Source of the DNA: [Bacillus] selenitireducens MLS10
GTDB taxonomy: Bacteria; Bacillota; Bacilli; Bacillales; Salisediminibacteriaceae
Assembly (NCBI RefSeq): GCF_000093085.1
Contig: NC_014219.1
Location: 1,790,384-1,854,383, forward strand
Reading direction: 5' to 3'
Length of the DNA: 64,000 nucleotides
Shown: one piece after another, positions 27,645-36,406 of the stretch
How the letters are laid out: each line of letters opens with the position of its first letter
Numbering within the stretch: the first letter of the stretch is position 1
Program-made: the position numbers and the translations under genes
Notes under the pieces: generated by a model
Database searches by the model: none
What the model saw: only the letters and a program-made list of their open reading frames with translations
What the model was told of the DNA's origin: nothing

Positions 27645-27818
27645 TCATGTGCTTAATTTTCGTTTTCTGGAAATGCCACCGACAAACACAGCGACAGTCA
27701 GTAAAACAGATGTGAAAAATAACAGCCAACTGCCTTCAGCCATTGAAATACCAACGCCGGTCAGCCCTGCCGTTCCCAATATGGCGAGCATAAAGGTGAA
27801 GATGTCAAATGATTTCAA
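27645..27818 (-). CDS. ylaF: YlaF-like small membrane protein, TTG start
   Basis: A 57-aa protein starting at TTG (27818) after an AAGGGGGT ribosome site. Two hydrophobic helices (about residues 5-23 and 30-48) flank a short polar GSW turn, and a basic RKRKLS tail ends the protein. Size, topology and position between suhB and ylaH match B. subtilis YlaF, function unknown. No ATG is available upstream before an in-frame stop. Small proteins of this size are easily missed in annotation. Confidence 0.75.
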   Translation of the reverse strand: MKSFDIFTFMLAILGTAGLTGVGISMAEGSWLLFFTSVLLTVAVFVGGISRKRKLST

Positions 27819-27927
27819 ATTGATGACCCCCTTGTAATCTGATACTAGTTTACCTTAATCATGACGAGATGAAAAGCAGGATCTTACTTAATCAGAAAGG
27901 CATAGCTGTTCTTTTCCAACAGCGTTA

Positions 27928-27936
27928 TGGTATAAT
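27928..27936 (+). promoter_or_regulatory. extended -10 promoter of ylaH
   Basis: TG-G-TATAAT (27928-27936), 44 bp before the ATG; the -35 region is weak, as expected of extended -10 promoters. Confidence 0.55.
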
Positions 27937-27979
27937 CAGCGCAGAAAGAAAGAGATCGATATGGGAGTGAACCGCACTT

Positions 27980-28327
27980 ATGATGTTGTTATCAAATGGG
28001 GCTGAGGCTTCACCGGATTTTACACCAATTGCATACTGGCTTGGTGCCAGTGATCCTGAGAACTTTGTTTTTGTGTTTTGGTCAATGTTTATTATCATTA
28101 ATCTTTTGAGTATCCTTGTTTTTAACCTGGGGTTTGCGAGAAAACTTCCTCTAATAAAAAATATAGTCATTTATGCAGTCATGCTTTTCGGAAACATGTT
28201 CATCACCTTTTTTGCCCTGACGTTGCCGATTATTGAGTCACTTGGGGTTGCTGCGCTGATTCTTGGTATATACAAACTGCAGCTTAACCGGCATAAAGAG
28301 ACCGATTCAGAAACAGAAATACAGTGA
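27980..28327 (+). CDS. ylaH: YlaH-like membrane protein
   Basis: A 115-aa integral membrane protein with three predicted helices (about 30-55, 60-80 and 82-100), N-terminal acidic segment and a charged C-terminal tail. It matches B. subtilis YlaH (about 105 aa), function unknown. GGGAGTGA precedes the ATG at 27980; a second ATG follows directly. In B. subtilis, bipA (ylaG) stands between ylaF and ylaH; here there is none. Confidence 0.83.
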   Translation: MMLLSNGAEASPDFTPIAYWLGASDPENFVFVFWSMFIIINLLSILVFNLGFARKLPLIKNIVIYAVMLFGNMFITFFALTLPIIESLGVAALILGIYKLQLNRHKETDSETEIQ

Positions 28328-28347
28328 TTTTGAGCTTGTAACGATTC

Positions 28348-28402
28348 AAAAAAGCCGGCCGTGCATACGCTGTAAATGCGTTGACATTGGCCGGCTTTAT
28401 TT
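28348..28402. terminator. bidirectional terminator between ylaH and ylaI
   Basis: A6GCCGGCC (28348-28360) pairs with GGCCGGCTTT (28389-28398); loop 28 nt. Confidence 0.8.
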
Positions 28403-28411
28403 TGATGGGAT

Positions 28412-28615
28412 TCAAATGAATTCATCCTTTTCTTCTGCAGGTGTATGACTCTGGAAATCTCCTGTAGCGATCCGTTCATTGGTTCTTGAACTGATTCTGT
28501 CTGAGCAGGGTTGGCACATATACGTGTGTATGGGACGATTTCTGAGTTTTTTTGCCTGCGGCAGATTTGAATCTATTTTTTCTACCTGATCACAGATGAC
28601 ACATTTCACTCTCAC
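28412..28615 (-). CDS. ylaI: YlaI-like zinc-binding protein (DUF2197)
   Basis: A 67-aa small protein with two CxxC pairs (CVIC and CQPC) that should form one zinc site; RLRNRPIHTYMC is the family signature. Matches B. subtilis YlaI, function unknown. GTG at 28615 is preferred (protein begins MRVKC) because GAGGTG lies a proper distance upstream; a GTG three codons earlier overlaps that ribosome site. Convergent with ylaH. Confidence 0.85.
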   Translation of the reverse strand: MRVKCVICDQVEKIDSNLPQAKKLRNRPIHTYMCQPCSDRISSRTNERIATGDFQSHTPAEEKDEFI

Positions 28616-28781
28616 GCTGATCACCTCTTCATTTCTTTACAGAATAATTGAGTAGCTTTCTATTATCATAACAGATATCCCGGCGTCATTTCATATAAAT
28701 ATGAAAAGGCAGTTGTTGTTTCTTAACGGACTGATCTGGCTGCCCGGGACCATCATAGTGATTGAAGGAAAAGAAAAACAC

Positions 28782-28808
28782 GTTTAAAAGGAATGCTATA
28801 AAAGGTAA
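28782..28808 (+). promoter_or_regulatory. possible sigma-B promoter of the PPOX gene
   Basis: GTTTAA (28782-28787), 15 bp, AGGTAA (28803-28808). Compare the sigma-B consensus GTTTAA / GGGTAT (from memory). The same pair occurs before dps. The distance to the ATG (28843) is suitable. Confidence 0.4.
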
Positions 28809-28842
28809 TATATAGAGTGACTATACTCAAGGAGGAATCACA

Positions 28843-29295
28843 ATGGCAAACCAAGTAGAACCAGCATTGACGAAAGAATTGCTTCCATTGTTACAAGAAG
28901 AGCGTTATATTGCATTATCGACGATTGACCACGAAACCGGTGCTCCAAATGTAAATGCCATTTCGTGGGTTTACGCCAAGGATGAAAAACACGTCCGCTT
29001 TGCGGTTGATAACCGTTCACGAATTGTTGAAAATATTAAAGAAAATGGACTTGTGACGATTTTATTGATCGGTGGCGGATCGACATATTCAATTGCAGGT
29101 CATGCAAAAGTGACTGAAGAAAAGATGGACGGTGTACCGTTGAAACTGGCATTGGTTGAAATTACAGTAAGAGAAGTACGTGATGTCATGTTCTATGGTT
29201 CCCGAATTGTAAATGAACCTAAATTTGAGAAAACGTATGATAAAGAAGCTGCCGATAAACTCGACAGACAAGTCATGGATGCAATGTTAAAATAA
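28843..29295 (+). CDS. pyridoxamine 5'-phosphate oxidase family (FMN-binding split barrel) protein
   Basis: A 150-aa cytosolic protein. The N-terminal helix is followed by RYIALSTIDHETGAPNVNAISWVYA, then VRFAVDNRSRIVENI and VTILLIG: the split-barrel pattern of PNPOx-like flavin-binding proteins. The substrate is unknown; such proteins bind FMN, F420 or haem. AAGGAGG precedes the ATG. It is monocistronic with a terminator at 29303-29336. A sigma-B-like promoter suggests a general stress gene. Confidence 0.78.
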   Translation: MANQVEPALTKELLPLLQEERYIALSTIDHETGAPNVNAISWVYAKDEKHVRFAVDNRSRIVENIKENGLVTILLIGGGSTYSIAGHAKVTEEKMDGVPLKLALVEITVREVRDVMFYGSRIVNEPKFEKTYDKEAADKLDRQVMDAMLK

Positions 29296-29302
29296 TGCTA
29301 AG

Positions 29303-29336
29303 AAACCGTTAATCTCCTTGAGATTAACGGTTTTGT
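29303..29336 (+). terminator. terminator of the PPOX gene
   Basis: Perfect 14-bp stem AAACCGTTAATCTC (29303-29316) / GAGATTAACGGTTT (29320-29333), loop CTT, then T. Confidence 0.88.
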
Positions 29337-29383
29337 CAGTTCAGCTTGGATCAGTTGTTTTTTCAACCGCAATCGCTCTGGTG

Positions 29384-29875
29384 TTATTCTACAATGAGCT
29401 CTGTGACGTTCTGAATCGGGTTATGATGATTGCTGCCGTCTCCGTAATAAAAATGAACAGGGCCGGTTTCTTTTAATGGTTTCCCTTTTTCGGAGAATGC
29501 CAGTATGGCACTCATTGCTTCCGTGAGGGAGATGCGCTCTTCATGCCCATCCTCCTGACGCACAATCAGCGACTTTGCATCTTCAGAAGGTGATGCATTT
29601 TGCAGAAATGGTTCTAATGGAATGCCGAGAGAATGTTCAGTCAGATCTTTACGGTCAATATGGACGATATTCTGATTTGATTGAGGCTTCTTCCCTGTTC
29701 TTTGCCGGTTCCATGCTCTTGCCATTTTTTCAGCCTCTGAAATAACCTGTGCTTCTGCACGGTCCGTAAAGACGTTTTCCATGTGGACTCTTCGATCATC
29801 AAAGATCCACACGCCCGGGTCCAATGTAAGTCGAAATGATACATTTCCAATTATCCTGACGGTTTCTGCTGACAT
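29384..29875 (-). CDS. conserved hypothetical protein, 163 aa
   Basis: A cytosolic protein that I recognise as a conserved Bacillaceae family without known function (opening VRIIGNVSFRLTLDPGVWIFDDRR, closing GPVHFYYGDGSNHHNPI). It is sometimes labelled peptidyl-prolyl isomerase in databases; nothing in the sequence supports that. The ATG at 29875 follows AAAGGTGGCG; the frame is open for 17 more codons upstream. Divergent from ylaN. Confidence 0.65.
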   Translation of the reverse strand: MSAETVRIIGNVSFRLTLDPGVWIFDDRRVHMENVFTDRAEAQVISEAEKMARAWNRQRTGKKPQSNQNIVHIDRKDLTEHSLGIPLEPFLQNASPSEDAKSLIVRQEDGHEERISLTEAMSAILAFSEKGKPLKETGPVHFYYGDGSNHHNPIQNVTELIVE

Positions 29876-30071
29876 AATATCGCCACCTTTCTCCCTCATT
29901 ATATCCATCCTCCACGCGTTTGTCATCGATTCATTCTCAACATCTGCAACGGTTGCATTTTTTCACTATAACCGATATGATAAAGAAAGTAATGGATGAT
30001 GTTTAGCGTTACGACAGTACTCTTGTCAGCGTCAAATAGAGTCCCAAGATCGATGAACAGGAGGGATTCAT

Positions 30072-30356
30072 GTGTCACTGGAAACCCTGTCCGGACAAAG
30101 CGAAAAAGCCTATGCCCTTCTAAAGGAAGACGCAGATAAAATTCTCAAACTGATTGAGGTGCAAATGACAAATCTGACAATGCCTCAGTGCCCGCTTTAC
30201 GAAGAGGTGCTTGATACTCAGATGTTCGGATTATCTCGGGAAATAGATTTTGCCGTCAGGCTGAATCTCGTCAGCGAAGAGAATGGTAAAGCGTTATTGG
30301 ACCGACTGGAAAAACAATTGACTCAATTGCACGAAGCAACCTTAAAACAAAAATAA
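30072..30356 (+). CDS. ylaN: YlaN (UPF0358) protein
   Basis: A 94-aa helical cytosolic protein ([46 protein letters not shown] is the family signature). YlaN is conditionally essential in B. subtilis and is linked to iron homeostasis. GTG at 30072 is the start, with GGAGG ideally spaced. In B. subtilis ftsW and pycA follow; here a terminator and dps follow. Confidence 0.93.
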   Translation: MSLETLSGQSEKAYALLKEDADKILKLIEVQMTNLTMPQCPLYEEVLDTQMFGLSREIDFAVRLNLVSEENGKALLDRLEKQLTQLHEATLKQK

Positions 30357-30376
30357 TAGCTTTATATGTTTAGAAC

Positions 30377-30404
30377 AAACTCTGTCTGGAACAGAGTTTT
30401 TTTT
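30377..30404 (+). terminator. ylaN terminator
   Basis: AAACTCTGT (30377-30385) with ACAGAGTTT (30391-30399), then T run. Confidence 0.9.
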
Positions 30405-30489
30405 GTGTGTTTATTATGACAATCCTGTGAACATGTGAATGTTATCTCATAATGTGGCATGTAATATACTATACTTAAAAGGAAAAGAG

Positions 30490-30514
30490 GTTTAAAATAT
30501 CGCTTTTCAGGTAA
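30490..30514 (+). promoter_or_regulatory. possible sigma-B promoter of dps
   Basis: GTTTAA (30490-30495), 13 bp, AGGTAA (30509-30514), 41 bp before the GTG start. B. subtilis dps is a known sigma-B regulon member, which supports the call. Confidence 0.55.
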
Positions 30515-30554
30515 GAAGAACAGTGAATGAAAAATGAATGGGAGTTGATTTTTA

Positions 30555-30998
30555 GTGGCACACGCACAAACAGAAGAAATCTTAAACAGACACGTTTCAA
30601 ATTGGAATGTACTATTCGTGAAGCTTCACAACTATCATTGGTACGTAGGTGGAACGCACTTCTTTACTCTCCATGAAAAATTTGAAGAGCTGTACAATGA
30701 AGCCGCTGTTCACATTGATGAGCTCGCAGAGCGCTTGTTGGCATTAGGTGGGAATCCACTTGCAAGCATGAAGGAATATCTCGACACGGCTACTGTAAAA
30801 GAGGCTGCAGGAGAGAAGAGCTATCAGGAAATGCTGAACGCACTTATTGCTGATTTCGAGCTCGTTTCCAAGGAATTGAACGATGATGTGGCGACTCTTG
30901 AAGGTGACGCGGATGATGAAGCGACAGCTGATATGCTGATTGCAATTCGTCAGTCTGTAGAGAAGCATACTTGGATGCTCCGCCAGTATATGAAATAA
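30555..30998 (+). CDS. dps: Dps-family DNA-protecting ferritin
   Basis: A 147-aa mini-ferritin that forms 12-mers, oxidises and stores iron and protects DNA under stress. The ferroxidase signature is complete: KLHNYHWYVGG, FFTLHEKFEE and HIDELAERLLALGG. GTG at 30555 follows GGAG; the protein begins MAHAQTEEILN. It stands alone between terminators and has a sigma-B-like promoter. Confidence 0.95.
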   Translation: MAHAQTEEILNRHVSNWNVLFVKLHNYHWYVGGTHFFTLHEKFEELYNEAAVHIDELAERLLALGGNPLASMKEYLDTATVKEAAGEKSYQEMLNALIADFELVSKELNDDVATLEGDADDEATADMLIAIRQSVEKHTWMLRQYMK

Positions 30999-31013
30999 TC
31001 TGGAAACAACCAT

Positions 31014-31052
31014 AAAAAACCAACCTCCAATTTGTGGAGGTTGGTTTTTTAT
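31014..31052. terminator. bidirectional terminator between dps and ctaA
   Basis: 16-bp perfect stem AAAAAACCAACCTCCA (31014-31029) / TGGAGGTTGGTTTTTT (31035-31050). Confidence 0.92.
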
Positions 31053-31128
31053 AGTTGTGGACTGAAATAAAGAAACGGTTATTACCATACATAAATGCAG
31101 AGATTGACATTGCTGTTTTCTTTAATGC

Positions 31129-32043
31129 TTATTGAAGCTCTTTTCTGCCGGAGCGCCAGGAGACCAAAGCAAGATAACTGATTGTGGCAAACAGAAGACT
31201 GATCATAAAGGCGTGAAACATTGTTGCGTAAAGATTAAATGTAGTAAAAATGACTATAGCGCCGCTGATTACCTGAGTAGTGATGAAAATCAATGCAGTG
31301 AAGGATGTCCAGTAAAAAAGACGGTACCGTCTGAATGAGCGATGTATACGGATAAACATAATCAAAATGACAATGAATAACATACCTGCAAGCAAACGAT
31401 GACCGAACTGGATCAGTACACCGCCTGAAAGTTCGGGGATAAGTTGACCGTTACAGAGCGGCCAGCCGTCACATGCGCCTGATGAGCCGCTGTGTCGGAC
31501 GTAAGCTCCTGAGTATACGACAATGTAAATGTATACAAGAACACCGTAAATATATTTACGAATAGAGGAAGAGAGCACAGGTGTTAACTGGTCAGTATTC
31601 TTATCTGCTTCAAACACCAGCACTGTTAATAATACAACACTTGCGAAAGAAACCAATGAAAAACCAAAATGCAGCGCCATCACAGCATCAGATTGTCCCC
31701 AAACAACGGCAGCGGCACCGAGTAATCCTTGTAAGATGATGAACAAAACAGCAATGATGGCGAAGAAGCCGGTCTCTTTTACAAACTTACGAATGCGGAT
31801 CCAAGACCAAATCGCCTGTGTGATGACCATGATGCCCAAAATGGCAGAAACAAGCCGATGCGTATATTCGATCAGGGTGGGGATGGTTGGATTTGTTGGA
31901 ATCAATTCGCCGTAGCAAAGTGGCCATTCGGCACCGCATGCATCTCCTGAACCTGTTTGAGTAACCAGTGCCCCTTGAATGAGTACGATCAGCATTCCGA
32001 TGGATGTGAGAACGGAGAACACTTTAAGAAAAAGAAATTTCAT
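31129..32043 (-). CDS. ctaA: haem A synthase
   Basis: CtaA converts haem O to haem A for the aa3/caa3 oxidase. The 304-aa protein has eight predicted membrane helices, the haem-ligand motif EYTHR in the N-terminal half with its second-half counterpart FGHR, and two extracellular Cys pairs (CGAEWPLC and CDGWPLC), as in the Bacillus-type enzyme. The ATG at 32043 is preferred over an ATG 7 codons upstream, though its ribosome site is weak. It is divergent from ctaB, as in B. subtilis. Confidence 0.95.
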   Translation of the reverse strand: MKFLFLKVFSVLTSIGMLIVLIQGALVTQTGSGDACGAEWPLCYGELIPTNPTIPTLIEYTHRLVSAILGIMVITQAIWSWIRIRKFVKETGFFAIIAVLFIILQGLLGAAAVVWGQSDAVMALHFGFSLVSFASVVLLTVLVFEADKNTDQLTPVLSSSIRKYIYGVLVYIYIVVYSGAYVRHSGSSGACDGWPLCNGQLIPELSGGVLIQFGHRLLAGMLFIVILIMFIRIHRSFRRYRLFYWTSFTALIFITTQVISGAIVIFTTFNLYATMFHAFMISLLFATISYLALVSWRSGRKELQ

Positions 32044-32328
32044 TGAACAATCGCCCGCTTTCATATAATGAGACTTTTTAAACTGTTTTATTTAAAAAAT
32101 TATTGTAGAAAATTGTATTACCGAATCTTTAAATGCTTAAGCTGTCCTAAACTCTCATCATTCTATGGAGTTTTGGTGAAAAAGTCAATCAAAGGCGTCA
32201 TGAGGAGCATTTTTAGTTCAAAGAAAGTTCACACTTTCATTTCACCCTTGGAATAGTATATAATATTAACAACGTGTATTAATTGGTTTTGAAGTCGTTG
32301 ATTAGGGAAAAAAGTGTTATAAGAATAA

Positions 32329-32374
32329 TTTGTGAAGAAAATGTGATGAATATCACTCGGATTTTCGTTATAAT
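32329..32374 (+). promoter_or_regulatory. regulatory region of ctaB operon: ResD-like box, Fnr-like palindrome and -10
   Basis: TTTGTGAAG (32329-32337) differs by one base from the ResD box TTTGTGAAT as I recall it. GTGAT-GAAT-ATCAC (32343-32356) is a perfect palindrome resembling CRP/Fnr family sites. TATAAT (32369-32374) would be the -10; there is no good -35, so an activator may be needed. Elsewhere in the 462-bp ctaA-ctaB gap another TATAAT lies at 32259-32264. The combination suggests respiratory or redox control. Confidence 0.5.
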
Positions 32375-32443
32375 TGGCGTTGCTTGTGTCTAAAATGTGA
32401 ACGTTCGCGACCGCAACGACCGGACTTGCCGGAGGGGATCCAA

Positions 32444-32503
32444 ATGGAGAAAATAATGAGAAATACCATGAACGATTTCGATTGCACTAAGGGGGTGATG
32501 TAA
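32444..32503 (+). CDS. 19-codon leader ORF before ctaB
   Basis: ATG at 32444 with a strong GGAGGGG ribosome site 7 nt upstream; 19 codons ([19 protein letters not shown]) and TAA at 32501-32503, 2 nt before the ctaB ATG at 32506. The ctaB ribosome site AAGGGGGTGATG is inside it. Translational coupling is likely if it is translated. No homology is known to me. Confidence 0.4.
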   Translation: MEKIMRNTMNDFDCTKGVM

Positions 32504-32505
32504 TC

Positions 32506-33432
32506 ATGACGAAACTGAATGCCACCGTAACTTCGGAGAGGGTTTCTGGTACAAATGCGATCCACTCCAATGTTTCCTGGAGAGAATATGTGGCTATTTC
32601 TAAAACAGGTATTGTGACCTCGAATTTAATCACTGTTTTTGCGGGTTTGTTTCTGGCAGGCTATTACAATGGCGTCTCTCTGATGAGTGATCCATTAACG
32701 GTCGTGCTGACTCTGCTGGGGGCTGCAATGATCATTGCCGGCGGTTGTGCGTTAAATAATTTTATTGACCGGGATATTGACCATATTATGGAGCGGACGA
32801 AAGACCGTCCTTCCGTCACTGGCCAGCTTTCCGGTAAGCAAACGCTGACATATGGTTTGGCGATGTCTCTCGGCGGAACCACTTTACTTGCCATGACGAC
32901 GTTAACAGCTGCAGTAATTGGAGTGATTGGACTCTTTATCTATGTCATTCTATACTCACTGTGGACAAAACGAACGACCACTTTAAATACCATTGTCGGA
33001 AGTTTTTCAGGAGCTGTACCTCCACTGATTGGTTGGGCAGCATTGGATCCAGGACTTCATCCCGTAGCTTGGTCGCTCTTTCTGATTATGTTTCTGTGGC
33101 AGCCGCCGCATTTTCTGGCTTTGGCAATGCGCAGGAAAGATGAATATGCAGCAGCGGGCATTCCCATGCTTCCTGTTGTCGCAGGATTTGCAATGACGAA
33201 GCGTCAAATTGTCTGGTATGTGGCAGCGCTGCTCCCTGTTTCCTTATTAATGGTGAACTTCGGGGCTGTATATACAGTTACTGCTGCACTTCTTGGCGGT
33301 GGTTGGCTCTTACTTGGACTTACAGGATTTAAGACGAAAAACGATATTCAATGGGCATCCCGTATGTTTGTCTTTTCTTTGAATTACTTAACGATTTTGT
33401 TTGTCGTTATCATTTTGGTTCACTTGTTCTGA
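32506..33432 (+). CDS. ctaB: protohaem IX farnesyltransferase (haem O synthase)
   Basis: A 308-aa UbiA-family prenyltransferase that makes haem O from protohaem and farnesyl diphosphate. The prenyl-diphosphate site [19 protein letters not shown] and the second Asp-rich loop region are present, with about eight to nine membrane helices. Its product is the CtaA substrate. It begins the ctaB-C-D-E-F operon after a leader ORF. Confidence 0.95.
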   Translation: MTKLNATVTSERVSGTNAIHSNVSWREYVAISKTGIVTSNLITVFAGLFLAGYYNGVSLMSDPLTVVLTLLGAAMIIAGGCALNNFIDRDIDHIMERTKDRPSVTGQLSGKQTLTYGLAMSLGGTTLLAMTTLTAAVIGVIGLFIYVILYSLWTKRTTTLNTIVGSFSGAVPPLIGWAALDPGLHPVAWSLFLIMFLWQPPHFLALAMRRKDEYAAAGIPMLPVVAGFAMTKRQIVWYVAALLPVSLLMVNFGAVYTVTAALLGGGWLLLGLTGFKTKNDIQWASRMFVFSLNYLTILFVVIILVHLF

Positions 33433-33499
33433 CTTTGGGGGTCATTGAACAATCGAATATAAGAGTAAATTGACTGGAGAAAGTGGGGTTTGTTACACG

Positions 33500-34537
33500 A
33501 TGAAAAATATATGGCGGTTTCTACCATTTGGTCTCATCCTGCTGCTGACAGGCTGTGGAATGGAGAACTTATCCGCACTCGATCCTCAGGGACCGGTTGC
33601 AGACATGCAGTATTCTTTGATTGCCTTGAGCTTATACATCATGATTTTTGTCCTCGTTGTTGTATTTCTGATTTACATTTTTGTCTTGTTTAAATTCAGA
33701 GAGCGCCCGGGGGATACACATATACCGAAACAGGTTCACGGCAATCGAACCCTCGAAATTATTTGGACGACTATTCCGATCATTCTTCTTCTGATGCTCG
33801 CTGTGCCAAACGTGATGGATACGTTTACTTTGGCAAATACGAGTGTGGTCTCTGAAGATGGGGAAGAAGAGATGGATCATGTACATGTAGAAGTTATTGC
33901 TCACCAGTTCTGGTGGGAGTTCCATTATCCTGATCTTGAGATCACGGCAGGGCAGGATATGTATATTCCAACTGATACAAGAATTATCATTTCTCTTGAG
34001 TCAGAGGATGTGCAACACTCGTTCTGGGTACCTGCCTTAGCGGGTAAACAGGATAATGTGCCAGGAATTACAAACGAAATGTGGTTTGAGGCTCCGAATG
34101 AAGGGGTCTATATGGGGAAATGTACCGAACTCTGTGGCCCATCACACTGGCTGATGGATTTTAAAGTTGTCGCAGTTGATCCGGGAACATTTGATCAATG
34201 GGCAGAAAACATGGCAGAGCCAGAAGAAGATGTCATGAACCCTGAAGAGGGTACTGTGGCTGCGGATGGGCGTGAGGTCTTTCAGGACAGCTGTATCAGC
34301 TGTCACGCAGTTGGAGATGAAGGCGGTGCAATCGGCCCGAATATGACTAACTTCGGTGAACGCCAAGTGATTGCGGGTTATCTGGAATATGATGAAGAAA
34401 ATCTTGAAAACTGGCTCAGGGACACGCAGGAATACAAACCTGGTGCCGAGATGCCTTCTTACACACATGATGAAATCAACGATGAGGAAATGGCAGCATT
34501 GATTGAATATTTAAATGGATTAAAGATTCTGGATTAA
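33500..34537 (+). CDS. ctaC: cytochrome c oxidase subunit II with fused cytochrome c (caa3 type)
   Basis: A 345-aa lipoprotein-like subunit: signal with lipobox LTGC (near residue 19), two membrane helices (about 40-65 and 85-105), a cupredoxin domain with the CuA ligands (HSFWVPALAG, CTELCGPSHWLM) and a C-terminal cytochrome c domain (CISCH, distal Met in AEMPSY). It accepts electrons from cytochrome c and passes them to subunit I. The ATG at 33500 is chosen from a longer frame because of GTGGGG upstream and the signal peptide. It is 27 nt upstream of ctaD. Confidence 0.95.
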   Translation: MKNIWRFLPFGLILLLTGCGMENLSALDPQGPVADMQYSLIALSLYIMIFVLVVVFLIYIFVLFKFRERPGDTHIPKQVHGNRTLEIIWTTIPIILLLMLAVPNVMDTFTLANTSVVSEDGEEEMDHVHVEVIAHQFWWEFHYPDLEITAGQDMYIPTDTRIIISLESEDVQHSFWVPALAGKQDNVPGITNEMWFEAPNEGVYMGKCTELCGPSHWLMDFKVVAVDPGTFDQWAENMAEPEEDVMNPEEGTVAADGREVFQDSCISCHAVGDEGGAIGPNMTNFGERQVIAGYLEYDEENLENWLRDTQEYKPGAEMPSYTHDEINDEEMAALIEYLNGLKILD

Positions 34538-34564
34538 GTTAACGGATAAAGGAGGTTTTCTCAC

Positions 34565-36406
34565 GTGTCTACTGCACAAGCAGGTTCAAAAAGTGTGATC
34601 ATGGATTGGCTGACAACCGTTGATCACAAGAAAATAGGCATCATGTATTTGGCTGGGGGAGCGTTTTTCTTCGCTCTTGGAGGCCTTGAAGCGATTTTGA
34701 TGCGAATTCAGTTAATGTTTCCTGAATTCTCATTCCTGTCTGCCCAGACGTTTAATGAACTTTTAACCATGCATGGTACAACAATGATTTTTCTCGCTGC
34801 CATGCCGCTGTTATTCGGTTTTATGAATTTTATTATTCCGCTTCAAATTGGCGCCCGGGATGTTGCATTTCCATTTTTAAATGCACTGGGCTTTTGGCTC
34901 TTTCTTTTCGGGGGGATTCTCTTAAATATTTCCTGGTTCACAGGGGGTGCACCTGATGCAGGGTGGACAGCCTATGTCCCACTTTCGAGTGAATCACCCG
35001 GACAAGGACTTGATTATTACGTTCTCGGTTTACAGGTCAGTGGTTTGGGGACCCTGATCGGGGGAATCAACTTCCTTGTTACCATTATTAACATGCGTGC
35101 TCCGGGAATGAGTATGATGAGAATGCCACTTTTCACATGGAGCTCATTTGTTGCATCCATGCTGATTCTGTTCGCATTTCCTGCATTGACAATTGGGTTG
35201 TTGCTTTTGATGCTTGAGCGTCTCTTTGACGCACAGTATTTTGTTGTTGCATCGGGAGGAAACGTTATTATCTGGCAGCATTTGTTCTGGATATTTGGAC
35301 ACCCTGAGGTTTATATTCTGATACTTCCTGCCTTTGGTATTTTCTCTGAGGTCCTTGCCACTTTTGCTAAAAAGCGTCTTTTTGGCTACTCGGCGATGGT
35401 ATTTGCCACATTAATCATTGGTTTCCTCGGATTCATGGTTTGGGCTCACCATATGTTTACAGTCGGTATGGGTCCTGTTGCAAATGCGATATTTGCTGTA
35501 GCGACGATGGCAATTGCCGTCCCTACAGGAATTAAAATATTTAACTGGCTGCTTACCCTTTGGGGAGGTCGTATCCAGTTTACGACAGCGAATCTGTTTG
35601 CCCTCGGTTTTATCCCGTCTTTCGTAATGGGTGGGGTAACGGGTGTTATGCTTGCAGTCTCGGCCGCAAACTATCAGTTTCATGATACGTACTTCGTTGT
35701 TGCACACTTTCACTATGTTATTATCGGCGGCGTAGTATTTGGTCTCTTTGCCGGTGCTTTTTACTGGTGGCCGAAGATGTTCGGTTACAGGCTGAATGAG
35801 AAACTGGGCAAATGGTTCTTTTGGTTATTCCTTATCGGGTTCCACTTGACCTTCTTTGTACAGCATTTCCTTGGTCTGATGGGTATGCCTAGACGTGTTG
35901 CTTCTTACCTTGATAATCAGGGGCTAAATGATTTTAACTTGATCAGTACAATGGGTGCATTCCTGATGAGCATTGCGTTTATCATTCTCCTTGTTAATAT
36001 TTTTGTTTCAATGGGGAACAAGGACAATGTCCGCGATCCGTGGGATGGTCGTACCCTTGAGTGGACGACTCCGACGCCGGTGCCTGAATACAACTTTGCA
36101 CAAACGCCGCTTGTCCGGGAACTCGACGCATTCTGGTATGAGAAATACGAGGGTGACGGAAAACTTAAAGCCGCGGAGCCACTTGGTGACATTCACATGC
36201 CAAATGCCTCTATATTACCGTTTATGATATCTCTCGGACTGTTTATTGCAAGCTTCGGTTTTATTTATTTAAACTATCCGGTATTGTTTGCAGGTTTGAT
36301 TGTGACATTCGGATCCATGTTTATCCGCTCAGTGAAAGAAGATCACGGTCACCATATACCGGTAGACCGAATCAAACGAGATTTGGAGGGTGGTAATCAT
36401 GGCTGA
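34565..36406 (+). CDS. ctaD: cytochrome c oxidase subunit I
   Basis: A 613-aa catalytic subunit with twelve or more membrane helices, haem a and the haem a3-CuB site. Conserved motifs: [25 protein letters not shown] (CuB His-Tyr), HHMFTVG and [12 protein letters not shown] (haem ligands). GTG at 34565 follows AGGAGG. Its 3' end overlaps the start of ctaE by 8 bp. Length agrees with the B. subtilis protein. Confidence 0.97.
   Translation: MSTAQAGSKSVIMDWLTTVDHKKIGIMYLAGGAFFFALGGLEAILMRIQLMFPEFSFLSAQTFNELLTMHGTTMIFLAAMPLLFGFMNFIIPLQIGARDVAFPFLNALGFWLFLFGGILLNISWFTGGAPDAGWTAYVPLSSESPGQGLDYYVLGLQVSGLGTLIGGINFLVTIINMRAPGMSMMRMPLFTWSSFVASMLILFAFPALTIGLLLLMLERLFDAQYFVVASGGNVIIWQHLFWIFGHPEVYILILPAFGIFSEVLATFAKKRLFGYSAMVFATLIIGFLGFMVWAHHMFTVGMGPVANAIFAVATMAIAVPTGIKIFNWLLTLWGGRIQFTTANLFALGFIPSFVMGGVTGVMLAVSAANYQFHDTYFVVAHFHYVIIGGVVFGLFAGAFYWWPKMFGYRLNEKLGKWFFWLFLIGFHLTFFVQHFLGLMGMPRRVASYLDNQGLNDFNLISTMGAFLMSIAFIILLVNIFVSMGNKDNVRDPWDGRTLEWTTPTPVPEYNFAQTPLVRELDAFWYEKYEGDGKLKAAEPLGDIHMPNASILPFMISLGLFIASFGFIYLNYPVLFAGLIVTFGSMFIRSVKEDHGHHIPVDRIKRDLEGGNHG

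Noticed and set aside
27649-27837. 62-codon plus-strand frame after suhB
   Set aside because: It is the antisense of ylaF, which has the better ribosome site, membrane helices and synteny.
32259-32264. TATAAT far upstream of ctaB taken as its main promoter
   Set aside because: No adequate -35 and a long leader; the TATAAT at 32369 near the regulatory motifs is the better candidate, so it is only mentioned.
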